Part shown: positions 54,744 through 63,773 of the stretch, in pieces
Numbering within the stretch: position 1 is the first letter of the stretch
How the letters are laid out: each line of letters starts with the position of its first letter
DNA from: Candidatus Caldisaccharidevorator malaysiensis
GTDB lineage: Bacteria > Armatimonadota > Fervidibacteria > Fervidibacterales > Fervidibacteraceae
Assembly (NCBI GenBank): GCA_025057575.1
Contig: JANXBO010000001.1
Span: 62,001 to 126,000, forward strand
Length of the DNA stretch: 64,000 bases
Reading direction: 5' to 3'
Made by a program: the position numbers and the translations under genes
Notes under the pieces: generated by a model
Told to the model about the DNA's origin: nothing
What the model saw: the letters and a program-made list of their open reading frames with translations, nothing else
Database searches by the model: none

Positions 54744-56212
54744 TGAGTCCCCAAAGCCTTTTCAGTTACACGATTGTCCTTTACTTTCTCCTGTTGTCCT
54801 ATTACGGTGACCGGTGGTTGCCGCCCTGGCACGACGAGGCGGTCTTGGCGCGCATTGGGCAGAACCTTGCGGCAGGGAACGGAATGGTGAACGATTTGGT
54901 GGGGGATCTTTTGCCTGGTGCCGATCGGAAAACTTACTGGCAGATGCCCCTTTATCCCTTGCTCCTCTCTCTCTGGGGGCGATGGTTCTCTTTCTCCCTT
55001 CACCGCCTTCGCATGCTCAGTCGCCTTCTGTCGGCAGGGTGTCTGATCCTGGTGTGGATGTTAGCGTTGAAAGTCGGGATGGGACCTTACTATGCCCTTT
55101 TCCCATTGGCGTGGACGTCAGCCGATATGACCTTTCAACTGGTCGGCAATTTTGTCCGACCCGAGGCTCTCACCTGTTTCTTCTTTCTGCTGTGCCTTTA
55201 TTGTTTACCTCATCAACAGCAGGGGGAAGTGTCTGGGCGTCGCCTTTTTCTCGCCGGCTGTTTTGGTGCTCTTGCTTTTCTGTCCCATCCCATCGCTGTT
55301 CCCGCTCTGATTGGTCTTTCGTTCGGTCTCTGGAAAGAGATCAAGTCCCGTTGGGCTTTTCTTGTCTTGGTGCCGACAGGGGTGTGTCTTTTCTGTTGGC
55401 TGGTTTGGGCCGCCACTGACTGGAACACCTTTATCCTTCAGATGAAAGCCCACACGGGGCACAAGACCTACACCTTTTTTGATTACTTAGCCTTTGTCGT
55501 AGGAGGAACCTTTTGGGGATTGACTCATTACCTTGGCGTCCCTGTCAATCCGTTCCTGTGGAGCGCCGTGATTGTCATTTGGCTTTTGCTCGTTTATCGT
55601 TATGGTGCCCCAGCACCCCAATGGTTGATTTGGTCCAGTGCTTTGGCTTACCTCTCCGTGACGGCAGGTGCCGAAGCCTGGTATCCGGCTTTTTTTGTCC
55701 CTTTAGGATGCCTCCTTATGGCATTCCTTTTCCACCATTTATCTTCAAGGTTCCAAAGACCGTTTTGGGCAGTTTTGGTGGGGAGCCTGTGGCTTTTGTA
55801 TCAACTGACTTTCGTCGCCCGCCACTGGGTTGCCGTTCCCTACATTGGGCTGGAACGGGAAGAGTTTTTTCGCGATCTGTCCCGCAGGCTGCCTACTGGG
55901 AGCAGTGTAATGATCGCCAACTTTGTCCCCGACCCCTACTTTTATCTGTCAGAGAAGCGGGCGGACATTAAGATTCACCAAATGATGCCGCCTTCAATGG
56001 TCAGCGGTCGGGCACTAAAGCAACTTCGCCAGAATCTGGACTTTACCATTACCAACTACTCTACCAAAGGGATTCCTTTGTTGCAGGGTCATACTTTAAA
56101 GTCGTGGTCTTTTCGGTTTGGTGGATTGGCTGATTTTTCCAAAGCCGCCGGTCCGAGCGAAGCCCACCTTGTCCAATTACGGAACAACCGACAAACAACA
56201 GGAGACAAATAA
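54743..56212 (+). CDS. GT39-like membrane glycosyltransferase
   Basis: 489 residues with about ten hydrophobic segments. The early loop WLPPWHDEAVLARIGQ carries the Asp-Glu pattern of GT-C transferases, and YWQMPLYPLLLSLWGR follows. The C-terminal periplasmic part is short. It probably transfers a sugar from a polyprenyl phosphate on the outer face of the inner membrane; acceptor unknown. Its ATG overlaps the TAA of the ceramidase-like gene by one base (TAATG), so the two are coupled. Confidence 0.75.
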   Translation: MSPQSLFSYTIVLYFLLLSYYGDRWLPPWHDEAVLARIGQNLAAGNGMVNDLVGDLLPGADRKTYWQMPLYPLLLSLWGRWFSFSLHRLRMLSRLLSAGCLILVWMLALKVGMGPYYALFPLAWTSADMTFQLVGNFVRPEALTCFFFLLCLYCLPHQQQGEVSGRRLFLAGCFGALAFLSHPIAVPALIGLSFGLWKEIKSRWAFLVLVPTGVCLFCWLVWAATDWNTFILQMKAHTGHKTYTFFDYLAFVVGGTFWGLTHYLGVPVNPFLWSAVIVIWLLLVYRYGAPAPQWLIWSSALAYLSVTAGAEAWYPAFFVPLGCLLMAFLFHHLSSRFQRPFWAVLVGSLWLLYQLTFVARHWVAVPYIGLEREEFFRDLSRRLPTGSSVMIANFVPDPYFYLSEKRADIKIHQMMPPSMVSGRALKQLRQNLDFTITNYSTKGIPLLQGHTLKSWSFRFGGLADFSKAAGPSEAHLVQLRNNRQTTGDK

Positions 56213-56271
56213 TCATCACTGACGATGGGAAAGTGCCATCATCTGCAATATTAAGAAGGAGGGCTGTAGTC

Positions 56272-57333
56272 TTGACAAAGACAAGTTACTGGACGGTAGA
56301 GGAACTGAAGAACCGCCTTCAGTCGCTGCCTCGGGTGTCGCTCGCACCCTTGCCAACTCCGCTGGAACCGCTTCCCCGACTCTCAGAGGAGTGGCAGATT
56401 CGGCTTTTCGTCAAACGAGATGACCTTACAGGACTTGCCTTTGGGGGCAACAAGGTCCGCCATCTGGAGTTTAGCCTGGCGCAAGCCCTTAAGGAAGGTT
56501 GTGACGTGGTCATTAATGGGGCAGCCATCCAGTCTAACTACTGTCGGCAGACAGCCGCTGCCTGTGCCCGGTTGGGGCTTAGATGCGCTCTCGTCCTCAG
56601 GCAAGATCCGAGGGTAGAACCCCTGAAGACGGAGCCTCAAGGAAACTTTCTTTTGGACCAAATTCTCAATGCCGACGTGCGCCTCATCTCCATTGACCAG
56701 GACCTAGAAGAAGCAAAAGAAGCCGTCGCCCAGGAGTATCGGTCTATGGGGCACAAACCGTTCGTCCTTCGCCACCCGATTTCCAATGTGACCGGGGGCT
56801 TTGGTTACCTTGTCTGCTTATTAGAGATTTTGGAACAGTCGGCACAGATGGGCTTTTTCCCGGATTACATTTTCGTTAGTTCCTGCACCGCCACTCAATC
56901 GGGACTGATCGTCGGGGTGAAGGCGCTGGGTTTACCGGTCAAAGTGATCGGAGTTAACCCGTCTCATCGGATGGCTCCCTGCCACTCCCATTTGGCACAG
57001 GTGTCCAACCTCGTTGCGGACGCCCTTCAGTTGAATCTGACTTTTACTGAAGAGGACGTCATCAATACGGACGATTTCATTGGTGACGGTTACGGCATTC
57101 CATCACCGGCTGGCAACCGTGCTCTTTTGGAGGTCGCCCGCAAAGAAGGACTCCTCCTTGATCCGATCTACACGGCAAAGGCGATGGCTGCCCTCTTTCA
57201 TATGGTTCTGACGGGTGAGGTGCCGAAGGGGTCAAGAGTCGTTTTTATTCATACGGGAGGACTGCCTGCTCTCTTCGCCTATCAACCGTCCCTTATCGCT
57301 GCCTTGGCTCCTTCCGCGGCGTTGGACCGATAA
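56272..57333 (+). CDS. D-cysteine desulfhydrase / ACC deaminase family PLP enzyme
   Basis: About 353 residues of fold type II. LFVKRDDLTGLAFGGNKVRHLEF contains the PLP lysine. GAAIQSNYCRQTAAACARLG and SSCTATQSGLIVGVK are substrate and phosphate loops, and GYGIPSPAGN matches D-cysteine desulfhydrases. It releases H2S and pyruvate from D-cysteine or deaminates aminocyclopropane carboxylate; the choice needs the active-site residues compared. The start TTG 56272 has AAGGAGGG ahead; a frame from 56233 is unsupported. Sulfur release could relate to other thiol chemistry but no link is shown. Confidence 0.88.
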   Translation: MTKTSYWTVEELKNRLQSLPRVSLAPLPTPLEPLPRLSEEWQIRLFVKRDDLTGLAFGGNKVRHLEFSLAQALKEGCDVVINGAAIQSNYCRQTAAACARLGLRCALVLRQDPRVEPLKTEPQGNFLLDQILNADVRLISIDQDLEEAKEAVAQEYRSMGHKPFVLRHPISNVTGGFGYLVCLLEILEQSAQMGFFPDYIFVSSCTATQSGLIVGVKALGLPVKVIGVNPSHRMAPCHSHLAQVSNLVADALQLNLTFTEEDVINTDDFIGDGYGIPSPAGNRALLEVARKEGLLLDPIYTAKAMAALFHMVLTGEVPKGSRVVFIHTGGLPALFAYQPSLIAALAPSAALDR

Positions 57334-57366
57334 CCGCCAGGTTTTCAATCGGTTTCTCTTATTCGC

Positions 57367-59103
57367 CTATTCGCCCACAATCTTGCCGTCCGTTTGGGGA
57401 CGAACGAGTCCTTGAGGAGTCCAGGTGGGGACAAAGGGGCACAACCCCCGGACAATCAAAATTCGGGGAGAATCTTCGTAATGGAGCACCCAAGAGAGGG
57501 CGGCGGGAAGGGATCGGTCGTCCCAAGGAGAGACGATTTTTAGGTCAGCGCCAGCGGCTTGCAAAAGGGACTCCATTTTGATCGGTTGGAGGGGTTGACC
57601 CTGAGCATCAAAACCGCTCCCCGGATGGGGCTGACCGCCGGTGTAAGCGGGACCACCATTGTCCACAATAATGATCGCCATTGGCGCCCGCCAAGTGATC
57701 GCATTGAAAATCCCTGTCGCCGCTCCGTGGAAGAAGTCGCTATCACCCACTAAAGCGATGTAGCGTCTGGTCGGGTTCCTTTCCAACTTGGCAAGGGCGC
57801 TGATGATGTTGACAGAACTCCCCATACTGTGCTTGACGGTGACCAGTTCAAAGGGCTTTCCGATGGCAACGATGGAACATCCGGGGTCCGAGCCGACAAT
57901 CGGTTCCCAATTGTGCTGACGGCATTGGTTGATGAGTTCTTGAAGAAAGGGAGGATACGGACAGCCATCGCAGAAGACCAGGCGAAAGCCTTGGGGTCGG
58001 ACCGGATTGGGCAACCCTGCCAGTAACTCGTTGGACAGTCGGAGCCATTTTTTAAGAGCGACGGCGATCTGCCGGTGAGTTATTTGACCCACATCCGGCA
58101 AGTCTCCCGTTTTTTTGCCAAAGACCTTGATGGACATTCCCGATGAGTGAAGAATCGTGCCGACCTCTCTTTCTACAATCGGATCCCCTTCCTCCACCAC
58201 CAAAACTTCTCCCGTTCCCTTTAGTGATTGCAGAAGCCAACGAATGGGCAGGGGTGACGTTGTCTCCAGACCGATAACTTTGAGAGAAGAAGAAGTTGAA
58301 AAATCACCAGCAGAGTCTTTTAACAGTGCCACCACTTCCACGACCACATAGTAGAGAAATCCCGCGGCAATGACGGCAACAGGACCTTGACCGAAAACTT
58401 GGTTGCCATTGGCAGTCTCCCAGAGGTGTTGAATTTGGTTTCTCTTTTCGTGAAGCAGTTTCCGGAGGGTTAACGCATTGCCACCCGAAGCGATGGAAGG
58501 CAGAGGATTCACCGGTGACCCCTCTTTTGTGTGGGGGACAAAATCATCGGCAACCTCTCCAGTGGCAACCGAAAAAGGTTTTGTGAACCGAACAATGACG
58601 GGGAGTTGAAAGCGAGAAGATAAAGAGAAGGCGTCGCGGACCAGGCGGGGCGCCGACGAGACGGTGAGGGGCTCCAGAATGGGAAGTTCACTCATTAGCC
58701 CCAGCCAACGGCTGTCCTGTTCGTTTTGGGAATTCCAGGCGGACGGATCGTCGCCGATCAGAAGGACCAAAGGAGCCGGCACACCGGACAGATTGACGGT
58801 CATTAGGGTGTCCAGCAGGACATTGGCGCCGACACTTTTGACGCAGACAAGGGACGGCAATCCAGCAATAGTCGCCCCGATGGCAACCTCAAGGGCGACT
58901 TTCTCATTGGCAGCCCAGTGAAAGATTACGGATGATCCTTTTCCTTCTGGTAAATCAGCCGCTTCCTTCGCCAGGCTTTGGAGATACTCAAAGGCACCCT
59001 TGCTGGGGGTGCCGGGGTAGCCCGTGACGAACTGAACCCCCGCCGAAAAGGCACCTTGTGCCAGCGCCTGTTCTCCCGAAAGGGTCGTGACTTTTTTAAC
59101 CAT
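57367..59103 (-). CDS. Indolepyruvate oxidoreductase alpha-like TPP enzyme lacking the ferredoxin domain
   Basis: 578 residues. N-terminal pyrimidine-binding part: QFVTGYPGTPSKGAFEYL and a conserved Glu in AANEKVALEVAIGA. The C-terminal TPP domain is GDSDFFHGAATGIFNAI, with DNGGPAYTGGQPHPG near it, as in IorA. The usual tail with eight cysteines for two [4Fe-4S] clusters is missing: the protein ends RGLCPFVPTWTP. One Cys-Pro pair (FCDGCPYPP) lies in the middle. No beta subunit (iorB) is adjacent. A 2-oxoacid:acceptor reaction on aryl pyruvates is the family role; electron transfer here must use another partner, or the enzyme acts differently. Confidence 0.85.
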   Translation of the reverse strand: MVKKVTTLSGEQALAQGAFSAGVQFVTGYPGTPSKGAFEYLQSLAKEAADLPEGKGSSVIFHWAANEKVALEVAIGATIAGLPSLVCVKSVGANVLLDTLMTVNLSGVPAPLVLLIGDDPSAWNSQNEQDSRWLGLMSELPILEPLTVSSAPRLVRDAFSLSSRFQLPVIVRFTKPFSVATGEVADDFVPHTKEGSPVNPLPSIASGGNALTLRKLLHEKRNQIQHLWETANGNQVFGQGPVAVIAAGFLYYVVVEVVALLKDSAGDFSTSSSLKVIGLETTSPLPIRWLLQSLKGTGEVLVVEEGDPIVEREVGTILHSSGMSIKVFGKKTGDLPDVGQITHRQIAVALKKWLRLSNELLAGLPNPVRPQGFRLVFCDGCPYPPFLQELINQCRQHNWEPIVGSDPGCSIVAIGKPFELVTVKHSMGSSVNIISALAKLERNPTRRYIALVGDSDFFHGAATGIFNAITWRAPMAIIIVDNGGPAYTGGQPHPGSGFDAQGQPLQPIKMESLLQAAGADLKIVSPWDDRSLPAALSWVLHYEDSPRILIVRGLCPFVPTWTPQGLVRPQTDGKIVGE

Positions 59104-59226
59104 ACTCTAAACTCCTTTTGGTGGCAAAGTCTTGACAAGTATGGCTACTTTCCGTCGTCCTTTTTCAGCGCTATCGTTTACCTTGGCGGGGACAGTGGGG
59201 GGTTTACGGATAGGAGGACAGGGACA

Positions 59227-61509
59227 ATGAGCCGTCGCCGGACGGCAACAGGAAGTGGTCCCCGGTTGCCCTTTGAACTCTCGGAACTGGGATATGAGGC
59301 AATCGGGTTAATCCTAATGGCTTTCGGATTCCTTCTGCTTTTGGGGTGGGCGGGCGCCGAAGTTGGCTGGATCATTTCGGAGACCAACCGGTTGATTTCC
59401 CTTGCCCTGGGCAAAACCTACCCGCTCATTTCTTTTCTCGTTTTGGTCTCGGGGGCGGTGCTCTTTCTTTGGAAGGACGAATCCCTCCTGCCCTATCTCT
59501 TTTATGGCGCCTTGCCCGTAATCTGGGCTTCTGCAACCGCTCTGAACTTGTGGGTCAATCCCAACAGTGGTTGGGATCCCGTTTCGCTGATGGAGTCTGG
59601 GGGATGGATCGGTCACTTGACCGCATCCCTTTTATCGGCAGGGTTTGGAAGAATTGGTGCCTCTGTCGTTCTGGTGACGGCAACGATCGTCGGTTTTCTT
59701 TATGCCACCCGGAAACCGTTAACCGAAGCAGCGGCCAATTTGGGGCGTTGGGTCAGTAGTGGGATCGGTAAAATCCGAGCCTGGATGATTCATCGGAAAG
59801 AGAGTCGCCAGCAACGGCAGGTTCCGCTTACCGCTACCGCAGCCCCAGTAAGCGTTGCGGATCGGGAACTGAGGAACGGGAAAGAAGAGGAAAAAAAGAA
59901 GGAGGAAAAAACGGAGGCACCAAAAGAAGGCAGAAACACTAAGCCGAGAGTTGAGGAAACGGATTATCCGTTTCCGATGGAGAGTCTGGTCAGCCCATCA
60001 GTGAGCCGAAAGGAGAGGAAAGTGAGCCGATGGCTGCCCAGTGATCATTACGAAAAAGTCATTGCCGTTTTGGAACCTCCCCGGCCGGAAGACAATCCCG
60101 AAACGACTACATCGCTGGAAGAGGGAATCCGCCTGGTGGAAGAGACCCTTGCCAGTTTCAAGATTGATGCCAAAGTCGTCAACGTCAAGCGGGGTCCAGT
60201 CGTCAGCCGATATGAAGTCGCTATCGCTCCGGGAATCAGGGTGCGACGCATTGAGAATTTGGCGGACGATCTCGCTCTTGCTCTTGCAGCCATAGATGTG
60301 CGGGTAGAAGCACCCGTTCCGGGAAAAAGTGTGATCGGCATTGAGGTGCCGAATCGGAGAATTGCTTTGGTGCGGTTAAGGGAACTGTTGGAACTACCCG
60401 AGTTCCGCTCGGCACCGTCCAAACTAACGTTTGCCCTCGGGAAAGACATAGCCGGTGTGCCCCGCCTGGCAGACCTGAGCAAGATGCCCCACATCCTGAT
60501 AGGAGGCGCCACCAACGGGGGAAAAAGTGTCTGCCTCAACGCCCTGATTATCAGCCTGTTAGCAAGGGCTCATCCCAATGAGGTCCGCCTTTCCCTAATT
60601 GATCCTAAACGAGTGGAATTGACTCTTTTCAACGGGATCCCGCACCTGATTCATCCAGTGGTTGTAGAACCACAGCAGGCGTTGGCAGCCCTTAAGTGCG
60701 CCATTCGGGAGATGGAAAGGCGCTATCGGCTCCTCGCCGAAAAAGGGGTCCGAAACCTGGATTCCTATAACTCTTTGGTCGCTCAAACCGATGAAAGTTT
60801 GAGAGAGCCCCACATCGTCATCGTCATAGACGAACTGGCGGATCTGATGATGCAAGTTGGCGCCGAACTGGAGCGCTTGATTTGCCGGATCGCTCAACTG
60901 GCAAGGGCAACGGGCATCCATCTGGTCATCGCCACGCAGAGACCATCCGTGAATGTCATAACGGGTCTGATCAAAGCCAATATACCGTCCCGAATCGCTT
61001 TCGCTGTTGCCTCCCAGACGGACAGCCGAGTGATCCTGGACGCCAACGGTGCCGAAAGACTGATCGGTCGGGGCGATATGCTGTTTCACCCCATAGATGC
61101 CCCCAAACCGATTCGCATACAGGGTGCCTTTGTCAGTGAAGAGGAAGTGCACCGAGTGGCACAGGTCCTGATCAACGAATACGGTGAGCCCGACGAGTAT
61201 CTCTTTGATCTCTCCGTCGACGAAGAGCGGGAGCCCGTCAGCGAGCGCCCAGAGAAAAGGGATCCTCTCTTTGACCGGGCGGTAGAGGTGATCCAGAGAA
61301 AGGGTTATGCCTCTGCATCGCTCCTTCAAAGAGAGTTGGAGATTGGATACCCGAGGGCGGGCAAGTTAATTGACCAACTGGAGAAGGCAGGCATCATTGG
61401 TCCCGCAGAGGGCAACAAACCCCGGAAAGTATTAATTCCGTTCCTGGACCCCGAAAGGCTCCTGCAGAAGACGGATGGGCAGCGGGATTCGGAAGAGTTT
61501 TCTGGGTAA
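59227..61509 (+). CDS. ftsK: FtsK/SpoIIIE DNA translocase
   Basis: 760 residues from ATG 59227, with GGAGGACAGGG ahead; a frame reaching 58978 is read-back. Four hydrophobic segments (about residues 20-170), a Lys/Glu linker, then the motor. Walker A GGATNGGKS is at about residue 426-434, Walker B VIVIDELADLMM follows, and IATQRPSVNVITGLIKANIPSRIAF and the VASQTDSRVILD loop follow that. The gamma winged helix (LLQRELEIGYPRAGKLIDQLE) reads polar sequences. It moves chromosomes through the division septum. It is divergently oriented from the IorA-like gene; 123 bases between them hold a TTGACA but no good -10. Confidence 0.95.
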   Translation: MSRRRTATGSGPRLPFELSELGYEAIGLILMAFGFLLLLGWAGAEVGWIISETNRLISLALGKTYPLISFLVLVSGAVLFLWKDESLLPYLFYGALPVIWASATALNLWVNPNSGWDPVSLMESGGWIGHLTASLLSAGFGRIGASVVLVTATIVGFLYATRKPLTEAAANLGRWVSSGIGKIRAWMIHRKESRQQRQVPLTATAAPVSVADRELRNGKEEEKKKEEKTEAPKEGRNTKPRVEETDYPFPMESLVSPSVSRKERKVSRWLPSDHYEKVIAVLEPPRPEDNPETTTSLEEGIRLVEETLASFKIDAKVVNVKRGPVVSRYEVAIAPGIRVRRIENLADDLALALAAIDVRVEAPVPGKSVIGIEVPNRRIALVRLRELLELPEFRSAPSKLTFALGKDIAGVPRLADLSKMPHILIGGATNGGKSVCLNALIISLLARAHPNEVRLSLIDPKRVELTLFNGIPHLIHPVVVEPQQALAALKCAIREMERRYRLLAEKGVRNLDSYNSLVAQTDESLREPHIVIVIDELADLMMQVGAELERLICRIAQLARATGIHLVIATQRPSVNVITGLIKANIPSRIAFAVASQTDSRVILDANGAERLIGRGDMLFHPIDAPKPIRIQGAFVSEEEVHRVAQVLINEYGEPDEYLFDLSVDEEREPVSERPEKRDPLFDRAVEVIQRKGYASASLLQRELEIGYPRAGKLIDQLEKAGIIGPAEGNKPRKVLIPFLDPERLLQKTDGQRDSEEFSG

Positions 61510-61573
61510 GGAAATGTCATAATCAACGCCAGGTTGACAGCCGAATCAGACCGCCAGTGTGGAGGTGTGGTGA

Positions 61574-62299
61574 TTGGAAAAAACAACGCAGCCCTGGGAA
61601 ACAGTTCGGAACTTTGCGACGGATTACCTACTTCCCGTTCTTGCCCTCTTGTGCGTCGTGATGATCAGTCTGGGTCTTCTGGCTTTGGGAGGGCTCTTCT
61701 TTGCGATCCTGTTCCCCATCGCTCTCGTGATCGGTATACTGCTCCTTTGCCTCTACTTGGGGGCTGACCTGGCGTGGCGGATTAGTGTCCTGGATGGAAT
61801 TATCGGGGTCGTCGGGACTATATTGGCTTTTCCGGGGCTCGTGAATGAGACACTGGCGACGATCGGGGGCGGACTATTGGGGGGCGCCGTCGCCGCCCTT
61901 CTTTACCTTAACGGCGATCCTGGTCCTATCAAACAAAGATACGAGCAATCACTGGAATCGCGGACAGTGGGCGATCAGACCTATACGATCTTGAAGATTG
62001 CGGAACCCTATCTGTCCTTCAATGCCCTGATCGGTAGCGCAGCGGGTTTCGTGCTCTTTCTGTTGGGCTGGCTGGCGCCCTTTCCCGGCGCTACGGCGCT
62101 GGTCCTTTCCTTTGCGGTCGGGCTGAGCCTGGGTAGGTCAGCCGCCTGGTTCGCTGTGGAAAGTGATCAGGAGGTTTTTGTCTTCTGGCAACCGTGGCGC
62201 TTCCTGGCAGACCTGCCAGTTGTCAACACCATTTTCGGCGTCCTTAGGGAGTTAAGACGACTCGTTGGGTTATCCCTCGCCCATTGGGCGGTGCCATAA
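61574..62299 (+). CDS. Hypothetical polytopic membrane protein
   Basis: 241 residues with about five hydrophobic segments (first 20-60, then 75-100, 110-125, 155-175, 180-205) and glycine-rich helices. The start is TTG 61574 behind GGAGGTGTGG. No known family recognised. The following gene starts 3 bases after its stop, so it may be coupled to the molybdopterin gene. Confidence 0.6.
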   Translation: MEKTTQPWETVRNFATDYLLPVLALLCVVMISLGLLALGGLFFAILFPIALVIGILLLCLYLGADLAWRISVLDGIIGVVGTILAFPGLVNETLATIGGGLLGGAVAALLYLNGDPGPIKQRYEQSLESRTVGDQTYTILKIAEPYLSFNALIGSAAGFVLFLLGWLAPFPGATALVLSFAVGLSLGRSAAWFAVESDQEVFVFWQPWRFLADLPVVNTIFGVLRELRRLVGLSLAHWAVP

Positions 62300-62302
62300 C
62301 GA

Positions 62303-62995
62303 TTGACGGTTCGGATTCTTTTCTTCGGTCCTGCGAAGGAAATCGTCGGTCTTCCGGCACTCACCTGCTCCCTTAAGGACGATGCAACTGTTAATGACCT
62401 TCTCGCCCTTCTGTCGGAGCAATATCCCTCATTGGCGGAAGGGCTAACGAACTGGCGAGTGGCGGTGAACGGTTCTTATGCTCAAAAGGTCTGCCGCCTT
62501 TCGGACGGCGATGAAGTCGCCATCATCCCTCCCGTCAGCGGTGGAACCGATGAGGACACCGACTTTGTGCAACTGACCATTGATCCCATTGACTTAGGAC
62601 CCCTTATAGGCTTGGTCGCCAAACCGAACTGCGGTGCGGTGGTTCTTTTCCTGGGAACCGTCCGAAATGAAAACTTTGGTCGGCGAGTCCTTTCGGTTAC
62701 GTACGAAGCCTACGAAAAGATGGCGGTTCAGGAATTAAAAAGAATTGCCGATGAGATCCGGCAAAAGTGGACTATAGGGCGGATCGCCATCGTCCACCGA
62801 ACAGGGAAGTTGACAGTCGGGGAGGTATCGGTTGCCATTGTGGTGTCCGCTCCTCACCGGCACGAGGCTTTTGAGGCAGCGCGCACCGCCATAGAACGGA
62901 TCAAGGAGATCGTGCCGATTTGGAAGCAGGAGGAGTATGCGAGCGGGGAGAGGAAGTGGCTTTTAGGGTCCGTGGACCAACAATCGGAGAGGTGA
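62303..62995 (+). CDS. moaD-moaE: Fused molybdopterin synthase MoaD-MoaE
   Basis: 230 residues. Residues 1-81 form a MoaD/ThiS beta-grasp ending in PPVSGG, the carboxylate that is turned into a thiocarboxylate. After a short linker, MoaE follows from about residue 88: GAVVLFLGTVRN, YEAYEKMAVQEL, IAIVHRTGKLTVGE, SAPHRHEAFEA and VPIWKQEEYASGE, with catalytic Lys in place. It makes molybdopterin from cPMP. In mycobacterial MoaX a similar fusion is cut after the Gly-Gly to free the terminus; this one may be too. The start is TTG. No other moa gene is nearby. Confidence 0.93.
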   Translation: MTVRILFFGPAKEIVGLPALTCSLKDDATVNDLLALLSEQYPSLAEGLTNWRVAVNGSYAQKVCRLSDGDEVAIIPPVSGGTDEDTDFVQLTIDPIDLGPLIGLVAKPNCGAVVLFLGTVRNENFGRRVLSVTYEAYEKMAVQELKRIADEIRQKWTIGRIAIVHRTGKLTVGEVSVAIVVSAPHRHEAFEAARTAIERIKEIVPIWKQEEYASGERKWLLGSVDQQSER

Positions 62996-63000
62996 GCATC

Positions 63001-63768
63001 GTGACCCGACCGATCTCCCTCCCTTGGCCCCTTCGCCGCCTTCGCCGCTGGATCGTCGCGCCTCAACGAGAGTGGCTCCGGCTCTCTAAGAAATGGAGAA
63101 GTTCACCTGTCGTTGCTTTTCCCAGGTTCCTTAACGAGGTAAAAGCGCTCAAGCGTCAACTCATTGCTCTGAGACCCGACGTGGTCGTTGCTAACCTGAG
63201 GAGCGGAGGACCCTACGGGAAAGCCCTGGAACCGGCATTGGAAAGAGAAGGCATTCGGGTCCTTTACCAGCGCATTTGCTCTGCTTGGGGTCATCAAACA
63301 AAGAAGGCGGTGATCGCCGTCACCCGGCTGGATTGGCTTTTGGACCTGTTTGCCTACGGCAACAAAATTGTTCTCTTGGACGTTTCCCGAAGGCATCTGT
63401 CCGATGCCCAGAGGGTTGCTGCTGCCGTTGCCGTTTTCATCTACAATGAAGCCCTTTCCCGTCACCGCACCCCTACCTTTCCTTTTGATCCGACCCCGAC
63501 CCTCAACAAAGCCCTCATCACCTACCTTCGGTCTTTGCCCGAGACTCAAGAGGTCATCAAAAATGTGGAAAGGTTTCTTGAGAACTGGGGTCCGCCGCCT
63601 CAGGACCTTCCCTTCGCCCTGTATCGGATGGTTGCGGAAACAGAGCGTTCACCTTGGGTGAAGGGTTTCTCGTGCTTGGTGCCGATTAACGCTTCCCGAG
63701 AGGGTTGGATGGACGATCGGACCGAACGATATGGCTGGTTCCCAAACATCGCTCGGTTATTGATTTGA
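63001..63768 (+). CDS. Unknown protein with a possible phosphoribosyltransferase-like fold
   Basis: About 255 residues from GTG 63001 with GAGAGGTGAG ahead. The frame continues back into the fusion gene but that part is out of context. It starts with a basic segment (RRLRRWIVAPQREWLRL), then an alpha/beta core with RPDVVVANLRSGGPYGKALEPAL and NKIVLLDVSRRHLSDAQRV, faintly like a PRPP-binding region. No membrane segment. The assignment is tentative; no known family recognised with certainty. The next gene begins 5 bases after its stop. Confidence 0.6.
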   Translation: MTRPISLPWPLRRLRRWIVAPQREWLRLSKKWRSSPVVAFPRFLNEVKALKRQLIALRPDVVVANLRSGGPYGKALEPALEREGIRVLYQRICSAWGHQTKKAVIAVTRLDWLLDLFAYGNKIVLLDVSRRHLSDAQRVAAAVAVFIYNEALSRHRTPTFPFDPTPTLNKALITYLRSLPETQEVIKNVERFLENWGPPPQDLPFALYRMVAETERSPWVKGFSCLVPINASREGWMDDRTERYGWFPNIARLLI

Positions 63769-63773
63769 CGCCG

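Noticed and set aside
59132-59160. Promoter from the TTGACA upstream of ftsK
   Set aside because: No acceptable -10 element at 15 to 19 bases; kept only as a remark.
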